This document shows, piece by piece, positions 25,838 to 34,879 of a stretch of DNA of 64,000 bases. Both the position numbers and the translations under genes were made by a program. Below the pieces are notes generated by a model. That model was given only the letters and a program-made list of their open reading frames with translations. It ran no database searches and was not told the origin of the DNA. Origin of the DNA: Rheinheimera sp. MM224. Its GTDB lineage: Bacteria; Pseudomonadota; Gammaproteobacteria; Enterobacterales; Alteromonadaceae. The stretch is taken from assembly GCF_947090785.1 (NCBI RefSeq), contig NZ_OX352320.1, positions 434,001 through 498,000 on the forward strand. Reading direction: 5' to 3'. How positions within the stretch are numbered: position 1 is the first letter of the stretch; each line of letters starts with the position of its first letter.

Positions 25838-27483
25838 GTGAGTTGCCGAAGGGGTGGGTCTTAACTCAACTTGGAAATTATATTCAGGTCAAAAATGGAT
25901 ATGCCTTCAAAAGCTCAGACTATATAACACCAGATCAAAACTCCGTACCAGTTATTAGAATCTCTGACATTCAAAATGGAATTGCATCTACTCAAAATGC
26001 ATCCTACATATCCAAAGAATTCGCGTTCGACAACTTCAAAGTCAGCAAAGGTGACTTATTAATCGCTATGTCGGGAGCTACCACAGGTAAAACAGGGGTA
26101 TTTAATGAGGATTGTGAAGCGTATCAAAATCAACGGGTTGGGAATATTAAGTTTCTGTCAGAAAACTTTGGCTGCAGTGGTTACAGAAACTACTTGGTAG
26201 AGTTTTTAACAGATGAAATTTTAAAAAAAGCTTATGGTGCAGCACAACCTAATATTTCTGGAAATGCTATTGAAGAGCTCATCGTTCCTATTGCTCCCCT
26301 AAATGAACAAATCCGCATAGCAGATAAGCTGGATTCAATTCTGGCAAAAGTCAATAAGGCCCAAGAACGCCTTGAAAAAATCCCTGGCATCCTAAAACGC
26401 TTCCGCCAATCCGTCTTCGCCGCCGCCACATCCGGCGAGTTGACTAGGGAGTGGCGAGGGAATGATGCAATTGTTACTACTGGTATTCCAGGGCTCTCTA
26501 TCCCCGTTGAATGGCGATTTTGCACTGTTGAAGATATCGGTGTTGTTAAAGGAGGTAAGAGATTACCCAAGGGCGATGAACTTACTGAGAACAATACCGG
26601 ATTTCCATATATACGAGCTGGGCAACTAAAAAATGGAACAGTAGTTCAAGGAGACAGCGCAAGGAATAAGCAGATGTTTCTCGAGCCTAAGACTCAAGCA
26701 CAAATCAAACGATATACCGTCAATGAGGGGGATGTATATTTGACTATTGTGGGTGCTTCTATTGGTGATGCTGGAGTTATTCCTCATGCTTTGCACCGGG
26801 CTAACTTAACAGAGAATGCTGCAAAAATTACCAATTTTGACGAAAGGATCAACGCTGAGTATTTATCAATTTGGCTTAGAAGTGAACGACTGCAAGAATT
26901 AATTCAATTGGAGATTAAATCCGGTGCACAAGGGAAGCTTGCCCTAAAAAGAATAAATACCTTGCCCGTACCGCTCCCCTCCATTGATGAACAGCATGAA
27001 ATTGTCAGCATTGTTGCAGCGTTGTTATCCCATGCTGAAGCACTAGATAAATGTTATCAAAATGTAAAATTACGTGTTGATCGTTTAACGCAATCCATTC
27101 TGGCTAAAGCCTTCCGTGGTGAACTGGTAGAGCAAAATCCTGAGGATGAACCCGCCGACAAGCTACTTGAACGAATCAAAAAGCAACAACTTGAAGGGCC
27201 AAAGGCAACTAGACAAACTCGCAAACCAGCAGCAAAAGTAACTCCTTCAGTTGATGCGGTTGAAAATGATGTTGAATTAGCCAGACCAGAAAGTGAAATT
27301 TTTGCTCTATTGAAAAAGACAAGTGGCGAGTTATCCGCACAGCAGATTATGGAACAGTTAACTGATAAAACGTTTAGACAAGTCGACACACTTTTCACCG
27401 AGTTGAAACACTTACTCGAGACAAAGGCTATTACCAAAGTTGGGATTGGTGAAGCCTGCATGTTTAAGGCTGTTAAAAGATGA
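25834..27483 (+). CDS. hsdS: Type I restriction specificity subunit with extra C-terminal domain
   Basis: 549 residues, about 100 longer than a typical HsdS. Two target-recognition domains are each followed by conserved helices: TRD1 about 1-155 with PIAPLNEQIRIADKLDSILAK, TRD2 about 215-385 with PLPSIDEQHEIVSIVAALL. After the second helix comes a Lys/Pro-rich linker and then a domain of about 70 residues (ESEIFALLKKTSGELSAQQIMEQL ... FTELKHLLETKAI) that looks like a winged helix. Such tails occur on some HsdS proteins; its job is unknown. It overlaps hsdM and the next ATPase gene by 4 nt each. Confidence 0.93.
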   Translation: MSELPKGWVLTQLGNYIQVKNGYAFKSSDYITPDQNSVPVIRISDIQNGIASTQNASYISKEFAFDNFKVSKGDLLIAMSGATTGKTGVFNEDCEAYQNQRVGNIKFLSENFGCSGYRNYLVEFLTDEILKKAYGAAQPNISGNAIEELIVPIAPLNEQIRIADKLDSILAKVNKAQERLEKIPGILKRFRQSVFAAATSGELTREWRGNDAIVTTGIPGLSIPVEWRFCTVEDIGVVKGGKRLPKGDELTENNTGFPYIRAGQLKNGTVVQGDSARNKQMFLEPKTQAQIKRYTVNEGDVYLTIVGASIGDAGVIPHALHRANLTENAAKITNFDERINAEYLSIWLRSERLQELIQLEIKSGAQGKLALKRINTLPVPLPSIDEQHEIVSIVAALLSHAEALDKCYQNVKLRVDRLTQSILAKAFRGELVEQNPEDEPADKLLERIKKQQLEGPKATRQTRKPAAKVTPSVDAVENDVELARPESEIFALLKKTSGELSAQQIMEQLTDKTFRQVDTLFTELKHLLETKAITKVGIGEACMFKAVKR

Positions 27484-29045
27484 AGTTAGATTACCTAACC
27501 ATTCGCTCGGGTTTTAAAAATATCAGCAATTTGAAGGTGGATTTTGATGAGAGCCATCTGCTAACTGTATTGGTTGGACGCAATGGTTCGGGTAAGTCAA
27601 ATATCATTGAAGCGCTGGTAAAAATATTCCGCGCTTTAGATTTAGGGGAGCTTGCGCCTTTTAGTTATGAGTTAGTTTACTCGCTTGGTGCGGAAAACCG
27701 CATTTGGGTAAAGGTTGATGCCGACCCAGCATATGGCAACACATCGATATCGCAGCATCAAATAGAAGTGACTGAAAAGCATGACTTACATGCCATGCCT
27801 ACTTGGAGTAAAGTATCACTGGCCAAAGTGCAGCGTGATAATGACGGCCAATCGCCTTATTTACCGAAACACCTTTTTGCTTATTACTCTGGTCCAAGCG
27901 ACCGGCTTGAGGGCTTATTTGTAAAGCATCGAACTAATTTTTATAACAAATTACTGAACGATAAAGTAAAAATTGAAGAGGAAGTCAGGCCTCTGTTTTA
28001 CGCTAAGCCTTATCATAGTCAATTTGTGTTATTGGCCTTTTTTCTAAGTGGTCAAAGTGAGGAAGGGCGCAAGTTTTTAGAAACGCAGTTGGGTATCAAG
28101 CGGTTTCACTCAGCACACTTTGTGTTCAAAAAACCTTCATGGTTTCAAAATAAAAATAAAGATGACACGTTTTGGGGCGCTCGAGGTGTCGTTAGACAGT
28201 TTTTAGATCTGTTATTGCCGAATACTTATGGTGTCGTTAGGACAGGAGCAGATTATGAATTTGTTCATTTATATCTACCTGATTTAGCTTCACTTAATAA
28301 CGCTGCGAAAGGCCTGGGTCCGAAGAATTTTTTCAAAATGCTTGAAAGCACGCTGCTCTCGGACTTGATCTCGAGTGTGCATGTAAAAGTGGTACTAAAT
28401 AACGATGAGATTGTGAGCTTCAGTGAGTTAAGCGAAGGTGAGCAGCAGTTGCTTACTGTGTTTGGTTTACTGCAGTTTACAGCTGAGTCTGATTCATTGT
28501 TTTTACTCGATGAACCAGACACTCATTTAAACCCCGCCTGGGCTGCAAAATACCATGCGTTTCTAAACCGGTTTATTCCCAATAAAAACCACTGCCATAT
28601 AGTGATGGTTACTCACCATCCACTGGCTATTGCTGAACTTAATAAAGAGCAAATCCAAGTATTACATCGCGACTCCAATGGATTGTCATATGCCGAACAA
28701 CCAGCTGAAAGCCCGATTGGTATGGGTGTCAACGGCATCTTAACCAGCGACATGTTTGGTATGGCGACAACGCTTGATCAGCACACCAGCAAGGTGATCG
28801 AAGAGCGGCGGAAAATTTTAGAAAAAGAACAGTTGAATGAAGAAGATAAGTTAAAGCTGCGACAGCTGAATTCTTCGTTGGAACGATTAGGGTATGGCTA
28901 CACGCACCCCGACGAGGATTATCGTCAGTTTCTTATTGAACGGAAAAAAGCCATGCATGCCATGGAATTGAAATCGATCGATACCACTGAAATCCGCATG
29001 CAGATTGTTCAGCAAATACTTAAAGAACGAGGGTATTTGGTTTGA
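27480..29045 (+). CDS. AAA/ABC-type ATPase, PtuA/OLD-like defence protein
   Basis: 521 residues, SMC/RecF-type ATPase. Walker A is GRNGSGKSN (33-41), the ABC-signature-like motif LSEGEQQLL is near 318, and Walker B with D-loop is FLLDEPDTHLNPAW near 342, with a following switch histidine (MVTHHP). Proteins of this kind pair with HNH nucleases in the Septu (PtuAB) and related defence systems. The 4-nt overlaps with hsdS upstream and the HNH-type gene downstream make it part of the restriction operon rather than a passenger. The Septu-like label is inference from domain pair and order. Confidence 0.85.
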   Translation: MKLDYLTIRSGFKNISNLKVDFDESHLLTVLVGRNGSGKSNIIEALVKIFRALDLGELAPFSYELVYSLGAENRIWVKVDADPAYGNTSISQHQIEVTEKHDLHAMPTWSKVSLAKVQRDNDGQSPYLPKHLFAYYSGPSDRLEGLFVKHRTNFYNKLLNDKVKIEEEVRPLFYAKPYHSQFVLLAFFLSGQSEEGRKFLETQLGIKRFHSAHFVFKKPSWFQNKNKDDTFWGARGVVRQFLDLLLPNTYGVVRTGADYEFVHLYLPDLASLNNAAKGLGPKNFFKMLESTLLSDLISSVHVKVVLNNDEIVSFSELSEGEQQLLTVFGLLQFTAESDSLFLLDEPDTHLNPAWAAKYHAFLNRFIPNKNHCHIVMVTHHPLAIAELNKEQIQVLHRDSNGLSYAEQPAESPIGMGVNGILTSDMFGMATTLDQHTSKVIEERRKILEKEQLNEEDKLKLRQLNSSLERLGYGYTHPDEDYRQFLIERKKAMHAMELKSIDTTEIRMQIVQQILKERGYLV

Positions 29046-29914
29046 GATTTATTGATCCCGCATTAATTCCTGCATGCAAACCAGCTGATTGGGATATCAA
29101 AAGCGCTCGATGGCTAGCTCGAGTTGCTGCCGCTCAAGATAAATCCAACGAAATTGAAAAACTAAAAAATCCCTGGAAATATTTTAAGGTGAATTTTGCG
29201 AATACTTTTGGTGACAAGTGTTGGTATACCGAAGCTGCACGTGTCGGAACAACCAATGATGTTGATCATTTTCGTCCGAAAAATGCTGTCAAAGACCAAT
29301 TTGGTCGACATGTTTCCCGTACAAACGCTGTAGGTGTTGTCGAATATGCAAATTATTGGTGGTTGGCTTATGAACCACTGAATTATCGCTATTCGTGCAT
29401 ATTTAGTAATAGGGCCAATGGAGATGGGGGGAAACAAGAGTTTTTCCCGTTAGAAGATGAGACAACTCGAGCGTGGACTCCTACCTGTCCTTACATTAGG
29501 GAAGATGTCTCATTCCTAGATCCATGTGACAGTAATGACGTTCAGTTAATTGCTTTCGATGTAACAGTGGGCATGGCTGAGCCACGATTTAGCGAAAAGC
29601 AAGATCCAAAAGCATTCAGACGTTTTCAACTAAGCAAGAAATACTACAACCTCAATGAAAAGACGATTGTCGACGCGCGAATGGAAGTGCTCACAGAGCT
29701 AAGCAAAGATCTTAATCTTTTAGAGTTAACGTGGAGTTTTGATCCAGCTATTAAAGCGACAATGGAACAGGCATTAAATGCAGCGAAAGAGGGAATTGTT
29801 AATAAATGCTCGCGCCTATCTAAGTTTTCGGCAGCAGCTGTTGCCTTGGTTAAAACAAAACAAGCTGAGCCTTGGCTTGCCGATGTTTTGCCTTTACTAG
29901 ATCTTTCCCCTTAA
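29042..29914 (+). CDS. HNH-type nuclease-like protein, PtuB-like
   Basis: 290 residues; TTG start overlapping the ATPase stop (TTGA). The core matches the TIGR02646/PtuB-type HNH arrangement: KCWYTEA, then DVDHFRPK (about residue 78-85, candidate catalytic His), then YWWLAYEPLNYRYSC ... SNRANGDGGKQEFFPL. The CxxC zinc pair usual in these proteins (CAYCE) is reduced to CWYTE, so the metal site is altered. In Septu-like systems the ATPase holds the nuclease until infection. Together with the preceding gene this suggests a second DNA-attack module coupled to type I restriction. Confidence 0.75.
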   Translation: MRFIDPALIPACKPADWDIKSARWLARVAAAQDKSNEIEKLKNPWKYFKVNFANTFGDKCWYTEAARVGTTNDVDHFRPKNAVKDQFGRHVSRTNAVGVVEYANYWWLAYEPLNYRYSCIFSNRANGDGGKQEFFPLEDETTRAWTPTCPYIREDVSFLDPCDSNDVQLIAFDVTVGMAEPRFSEKQDPKAFRRFQLSKKYYNLNEKTIVDARMEVLTELSKDLNLLELTWSFDPAIKATMEQALNAAKEGIVNKCSRLSKFSAAAVALVKTKQAEPWLADVLPLLDLSP

Positions 29915-30021
29915 GGTCGTCCTTAGTAGGTGTTTGGAAGATGCTTGTTTGGTTTTCTTTTTTGGGAGTTTAGCGACCAATTTATGGACATGAATCATTT
30001 AAATAGGGATGTGAAAATACC

Positions 30022-30897
30022 ATGAGAAATCAAACACTAAAAATAGAAAACCTCGCCGGAATTGAATACTACGGAAGCGCAGGGATAACAGCGCGATGCT
30101 TAACCGCACTCACAATGGTGATTCAATCTGGTGGTGACATCATAACAAGAGCCTTTTGGCTTTCCGACGTTGATAGCAGCTCCAAGTGCGGCACTCATTG
30201 CTTGTTATTGTGGCCAGAATCAAGTGACCCTATTGTCATTAAATCTGGTTTTTCATCAGGGTATGGCGGTGAGGGCCCGCGTGGCCTTTCCAGTGCGCTG
30301 CAGATCCTCATTCGTCACAATATCGACATTGAAGAGTATGAAGTAGATGCGAGCTTTATCCAACGAGTTGATAGTTCATGTTTGACACTCGCCGACTTGG
30401 AGCTGTTTGAAACATTGCGACCAGTGAGACCTACCAGGTATTACGACTACATCTTGCTTAGAGAGGATGAGCGAGGTTCCTACAATGACAATGTAGTTAA
30501 AGCGCTCTTCGCAAAAAATATCCCCTTTGCGCTGATTGATAACCGCATTATGGATCTGGCCATTGATCTGAGTAACAACTCAGATGCCAATCTAATGACC
30601 TGTTATCGCCGTTTAGAAGACATTATCCGAAAAAGAACAGGTATGGAGGGGGAAAGCGGCTCCAAGTTATTCTCCCAAGCATTTCTAAGTAACGATGCAC
30701 CACTGTTTTGGCCTGAAGTGCCAGAGGCTGAAGCCAAAGGCCGTGCCGCGCTTTTTACCGGTGTGTACATGGCCTATCGGAATAGCCGAGCTCACAAAGA
30801 AACCCACACAACAATCGACGATGCAATTCGAGAGTTTTTACTGTTAAACCAATTATTTATCCTTGAAAGTCAAACACGGCAACGACAGGTTGTATAA
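30022..30897 (+). CDS. TIGR02391 (Ymh)-family protein
   Basis: 291 residues. The C-terminal 110 residues carry the TIGR02391 pattern (KLFSQAFLSNDAPLFWPE ... GRAALFTGVYMAYRNSRAHKE). This HEPN-like helical domain is often found in defence islands and could act as an RNase; the RNSRAH stretch resembles the R-x4-6-H motif. The N-terminal 150 residues are not recognised. It starts 107 nt after the HNH-type gene with its own ribosome binding site (AGGGATGTG), so it may be the last cistron of the defence operon or independent. Confidence 0.7.
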   Translation: MRNQTLKIENLAGIEYYGSAGITARCLTALTMVIQSGGDIITRAFWLSDVDSSSKCGTHCLLLWPESSDPIVIKSGFSSGYGGEGPRGLSSALQILIRHNIDIEEYEVDASFIQRVDSSCLTLADLELFETLRPVRPTRYYDYILLREDERGSYNDNVVKALFAKNIPFALIDNRIMDLAIDLSNNSDANLMTCYRRLEDIIRKRTGMEGESGSKLFSQAFLSNDAPLFWPEVPEAEAKGRAALFTGVYMAYRNSRAHKETHTTIDDAIREFLLLNQLFILESQTRQRQVV

Positions 30898-31167
30898 GTG
30901 TAACGAATAGCGGAATGCGTCAACCGATGTGCTGAAGGTTCGTAACTGGCTCAGTGTTGTTGATGACATGTGACCTGTCCCCCAGATTTTAGAACTGTCA
31001 TGAGAGTTATTGGCATAATTTTACATTTCAAAAGGTTATGCCATTTTATTCACTCCAAAGTCACCACTGTGAACCCTGTGGACCAGACAGCGGTTACCGT
31101 CCTCCTCATTTACTCAATGTTCATTTGAGTACAAAACCCAATTGAAATGACACTACAAAAGCAGGTT

Positions 31168-31430
31168 TTAACGCTGTTTCTTCCACTCCGTAAACATCTT
31201 CTCAGTAATACCCAGTCCAATGGTTGAACCGGTGTGAAGTTGTTCTAAATCACTCAGTGCCATGCTTACAAATTTGTCAGCAGATGGAATGTTATTGTCT
31301 GCACAGTACTGTTCGGGATACTGAGTATATAAGCCTACTCAAAAAGTTCTAATGCAGGTTGCAGCCCGTTCGTTTCATAGAGAAGTGTTTTTGCTTGGGA
31401 GTTTGTCGTATTTTTGCTAAGCTGGATGCA
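31168..31430 (-). pseudogene. Decayed gene fragment (minus strand)
   Basis: On the minus strand a protein-like frame (YTQYPEQYCADNNIPSADKF ... GITEKMFTEWKKQR) ends at the stop 31168-31170. Its upstream part (SQAKTLLYETNGLQPALELFE) is in another frame and stops at TAG near 31338. The two pieces look like one gene with a frameshift. The family was not recognised. The remaining gap 30898-31167 holds nothing convincing. Confidence 0.4.
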
Positions 31431-31450
31431 ACGTATCTTGGAGGTGCCTT

Positions 31451-31867
31451 GTGCCAAAGTTAAGGTTAAAGCAACAGGTTGAGCAACTAATCAATAGCGC
31501 TAAGCAGGATGTCTTTTTGCGCGCTGATTTTGAACAATTGGGTGGCTATGACCAGGTAGGACGGGCGCTTCGGGAGTTAGTTGCTGACGGTAAGTTACTA
31601 AAAATTGGTTACGGCTTATATGCCAAAGCCCGGATCAGTAGCATCACGGGCAAACCTATGCTGGCATCTGTTGGTGGTTTTAAGATGGTATCTGAACAAG
31701 CCCTGGAGCGATTAGGGGTAGCCTGGCAACCATCAGATGAACTGGTGCGCTACAACAAAGGTGAGACTACTCAGGTTCCTGTGAATGCTAAAGTTATTGT
31801 CAAAAAACGTTTCAACCGCAAAATTTCTCTACGCAATATGCAGCTTCAGGTCGAGCAGCGTTCATGA
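31451..31867 (+). CDS. Type IV antitoxin, AbiEi/DUF6088-like
   Basis: 138 residues; GTG start with GGAGG 6-10 nt upstream. The N-terminus is a winged-helix DNA-binding region (QVEQLINSAKQDVFLRADFEQLGGYDQVGRALRELVADGKLLKIGYGLYAK), typical of AbiEi-like antitoxins and DUF6088 proteins. The rest (GKPMLASVGGF ... YNKGETTQVPVNAKVIVK) matches the same family. It overlaps the toxin gene by 4 nt. It probably represses the operon and counteracts the nucleotidyltransferase toxin without direct binding, as in the family. Confidence 0.82.
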   Translation: MPKLRLKQQVEQLINSAKQDVFLRADFEQLGGYDQVGRALRELVADGKLLKIGYGLYAKARISSITGKPMLASVGGFKMVSEQALERLGVAWQPSDELVRYNKGETTQVPVNAKVIVKKRFNRKISLRNMQLQVEQRS

Positions 31868-32799
31868 CGCTGCCCGAACCGTTGATTTTTGCTGAGGTTG
31901 CAGATTTTCTTAATATCACAGACCCTGCTATTGTCGAAAAAGATTACTTCCTGTTGCAACTGCTTCGCTTGCTCAGTACCACCGATACAGAGGGATATAA
32001 GTTAGTATTCGCGGGTGGTACCTGTTTGGCTAAGGTGTATAAACACACACACCGAATGTCTGAAGACATAGATTTAAAGTTGGTGCCTGACGATGCCACA
32101 AAGCAATTAAGTCATTCTGCGCAAAGAACACTTAGAAAACGCATCCACCTTAATATTACGAATCAATTACTCAGCAGCGGGCTTTTTACTCAGAGCCAGG
32201 ATGCTGTTATCCGAAATGAGCGTCGTTTTTTCCAGTTGCTGCTCAATTATCCAAATTCATACCCTTCGAGTGACGCACTCCGGACGCATATTCAATTAGA
32301 ACTGACCGAGTCTGAGCTGTTACAGCCTGCCGCTTTCCACTCTGTCAGTTCGCTTTATGCTGATGTGAAAAATCTGGCACCAGAGGTTGAAAAGTTTGCT
32401 TGTGTCTCTCTTGTATCCACCGCTGCTGAAAAACTGATTTCGCTATTACGCAGAACGGCATTAACTGCCCGTTATGCTGAGCGCCAAGATGATGATCAGT
32501 TAATTCGCCATGCTTACGATCTTTATCAGATCCAAGCTGAGCTTGTAGGCAAAGCAGAATTTAAGCAGTTAATTGACGTGGTGATAGCGACTGATGTTGC
32601 TCAGTTTGGCGAACAACACCCTGAGTTCAGAGCAGATCCTGGCAGTGAATTGCTCTTTGGCTTGGCGCAGTTAGAAGAATCCAAATACGCTGAACGTTAT
32701 AAACGATTTATTGGGCCTTTAGTGTATCACCCACAGCCTGTGGCCTGGAGCGAAGCGCTTAAAACAGTGCAACTGCTAACAAAGCAACATCTTGGCTGA
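31864..32799 (+). CDS. Type IV toxin, AbiEii-like nucleotidyltransferase
   Basis: 311 residues. The nucleotidyltransferase motif is FAGGTCLAK with the metal-binding pair SEDIDLKL (Asp-x-Asp) near residue 70, and a later Lys (AAEKLISLLRR) fits motif III of the AbiEii family. These toxins transfer nucleotides to tRNA or other acceptors using NTP and stop growth, aborting phage infection. The 4-nt overlap with its antitoxin is the classic layout. Confidence 0.85.
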   Translation: MTLPEPLIFAEVADFLNITDPAIVEKDYFLLQLLRLLSTTDTEGYKLVFAGGTCLAKVYKHTHRMSEDIDLKLVPDDATKQLSHSAQRTLRKRIHLNITNQLLSSGLFTQSQDAVIRNERRFFQLLLNYPNSYPSSDALRTHIQLELTESELLQPAAFHSVSSLYADVKNLAPEVEKFACVSLVSTAAEKLISLLRRTALTARYAERQDDDQLIRHAYDLYQIQAELVGKAEFKQLIDVVIATDVAQFGEQHPEFRADPGSELLFGLAQLEESKYAERYKRFIGPLVYHPQPVAWSEALKTVQLLTKQHLG

Positions 32800-32825
32800 T
32801 TGCTGTATTAAGCTCTCTTTACTCA

Positions 32826-32942
32826 TGTGGATAAGGACAAAATAGAATAATGGTCTCTAAACCTAAGTGCTATAAGGACATAAATTTAGCTAATAAGGAC
32901 ATTTCTTACTGGTTTGTCTCTATGTCTTTTTGAATAAGGACA
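32826..32942. repeat. Four phased ATAAGGACA repeats with an overlapping DnaA-box sequence
   Basis: ATAAGGACA occurs at 32831, 32872, 32893 and 32934, all in the same direction, with starts 41, 21 and 41 bp apart (two or four helical turns). The first overlaps TGTGGATAA (32826-32834), the complement of the consensus DnaA box TTATCCACA. It lies in the AT-rich gap (32800-33074) that ends the defence island; no gene is seen there. Confidence 0.55.
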
Positions 32943-33074
32943 CTTGAGCCAAGGTGCTGGAGATGAAGTAAAACATTTTGCGATGGACTGCCAGAAAGGG
33001 TCTTTGCTTGAGCTAAGATCAAGCAAAGACTTTAACCAGCTTTATGAGTAGAGGTTTATTTTAAGCTTCTGATT

Positions 33075-33935
33075 TTATTCGATATTTTGTATTTGTTCTC
33101 TCATCTGCTCAATTAAAACTTTAAGTTCCACCGCTGTATTTGTGATCTCTGTTGAGATTGCTTTAGAGGACAAAGTGTTCGCTTCGCGGTTGAATTCCTG
33201 CATCATAAAATCGAGGCGGCGGCCTATGGCTCCGCCTTGTTTTAGGCTGTGGCGGGTTTCTTTGATATGAGCGTCTAAACGGTCCAGTTCTTCTGCCACG
33301 TCAGATTTTTGCGCTAAAAAGGCCATTTCCTGCTCGAGGCGGTTTTGGTCCAGTTCGGCTTTTACTTCCTGCAGGCGGTTGAGCATTTTGTCGCGTTGCC
33401 ATTGCAGTGCTTGTGGTAAATGGGTGCGTAAGGTGCTGACATGAGTGGAGATTTGATCCAGACGGTCGCGGATCATTTGCTCTATAGCCACACCTTCACG
33501 GCCACGGCCTGCAACGAAGTCGACTAAGGCGGCGTCAAAAGCGGCCATCAGTTCGGCTTGTAAGCTGTCGATATCTTCTTCCTGAGTTTCCATCACACCA
33601 GGCCAACGCAGAATATCGACCACGTTTAATTGGGCTTTGCCGCTTTGCTCGGCTAATACACTGGCGCTTTGCATCAGTTGTTTGGCCAAAGCTTCGTTAA
33701 TTTTTAACTCGCCAGCTGTGTTCGACGCGCTGTATTTCAGGTTGATTTCCAGTTTGCCGCGGTGCAGTTTCTGCCGCAGTTTGTCGCGTAATAAACCTTC
33801 TAAGCAACGAAACTGTTCTGGCAGGCGGAAATAGCTTTCCAGATAACGTTGGTTAACGGAGCGGATTTCCCAAACGGCATTGCCCCAGCTGGCACGAATT
33901 TCGTGGCGGGCATAAGCGGTCATACTGTGGATCAT
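33075..33935 (-). CDS. yicC: YicC family endoribonuclease
   Basis: 286 residues beginning MIHSMTAYARHEI, with the conserved N-terminal YicC domain (WEIRSVNQRYLESYFRLPEQFR) and C-terminal DUF1732 (SDVAEELDRLDAHIKE ... GRRLDFMMQEFNREANT). The start at 33935 matches the E. coli protein; the open frame extends 19 codons upstream without support. YicC proteins are endoribonucleases acting in stress and sRNA turnover. It is divergent from rph as in E. coli. Confidence 0.95.
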   Translation of the reverse strand: MIHSMTAYARHEIRASWGNAVWEIRSVNQRYLESYFRLPEQFRCLEGLLRDKLRQKLHRGKLEINLKYSASNTAGELKINEALAKQLMQSASVLAEQSGKAQLNVVDILRWPGVMETQEEDIDSLQAELMAAFDAALVDFVAGRGREGVAIEQMIRDRLDQISTHVSTLRTHLPQALQWQRDKMLNRLQEVKAELDQNRLEQEMAFLAQKSDVAEELDRLDAHIKETRHSLKQGGAIGRRLDFMMQEFNREANTLSSKAISTEITNTAVELKVLIEQMREQIQNIE

Positions 33936-34132
33936 AAGTGGGTCCTGAAAACAAAATAAAACCGAGTATACCCGTCTTAATTGAAGCTGCAACTTTGTTG
34001 GCTGAAACTGGTTATAGAATGGCCGTTAACCAGGATTCAAACGCCTTGCCGCAATTACTTAGCGTATAGATGGCACAGCAAGGGTGAAATCCCTATAATG
34101 AAGCACTTTTAATATCAGGTTGAGGCTTCACC

Positions 34133-34846
34133 ATGCGTCCTAGCGGCAGAACAGCGAGTCAAATTCGTCCTATTACTTTCACCCGTCAATTTACGGCTCA
34201 TGCTGAAGGTTCAGTATTGGTTGAGTTTGGTAACACCAAAGTTATTTGTACTGCCAGCGTGATTGAAGGTGTGCCACGTTTTATGAAAGGCCAGGGCAAA
34301 GGCTGGATCACAGCTGAATATGGCATGTTGCCACGTGCAACTCATACCCGTAACGACCGTGAAGCGGCTCGTGGTAAACAGGGTGGCCGTACTATGGAAA
34401 TTCAGCGTCTGATTGGCCGCGCTTTGCGTACTGCTGTTGATTTAAAACTGTTGGGTGAGAACACTATTACTATCGACTGTGACGTGATCCAGGCCGATGG
34501 TGGCACCCGCACTGCGTCTATTACCGGTGCTTGTGTGGCTTTAGTGGATGCGCTGAATTTTATGCGCGCTAAAGGCATGATCAAAACCAACCCGTTGAAT
34601 TTTATGGTCGCTGCAGTTTCTGTTGGTGTTTACAAAGGCACTGCTGTTGCCGATTTAGACTACGCCGAAGATTCAAACGCTGAAACCGATATGAATATCG
34701 TCATGACTGAAACCGGCAAAATCATCGAAATTCAGGGCACGGCCGAAGAAGCGCCATTTAGCTTTGAAGAAATGCAGCAGATGATGGAATTAGGCAAACA
34801 CGCCATCCGTGAAATTATCGACGAACAAAAACGCGTTTTAGCTTAA
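34133..34846 (+). CDS. rph: Ribonuclease PH
   Basis: 237 residues. A phosphate-dependent 3'-5' exoribonuclease that trims tRNA 3' ends. Full-length family match: [97 protein letters not shown]. It sits directly ahead of pyrE (33-nt gap), the usual operon. Confidence 0.97.
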   Translation: MRPSGRTASQIRPITFTRQFTAHAEGSVLVEFGNTKVICTASVIEGVPRFMKGQGKGWITAEYGMLPRATHTRNDREAARGKQGGRTMEIQRLIGRALRTAVDLKLLGENTITIDCDVIQADGGTRTASITGACVALVDALNFMRAKGMIKTNPLNFMVAAVSVGVYKGTAVADLDYAEDSNAETDMNIVMTETGKIIEIQGTAEEAPFSFEEMQQMMELGKHAIREIIDEQKRVLA

Positions 34847-34879
34847 GTTTCGCTTAAGGTTTTGAGGTCACACTAAGTT

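Noticed and set aside
32800..33074. A replication origin at the ATAAGGACA repeats
   Set aside because: Only one DnaA-box-like site and no rep, parA or dnaA gene; kept as an unexplained repeat rather than called an origin.
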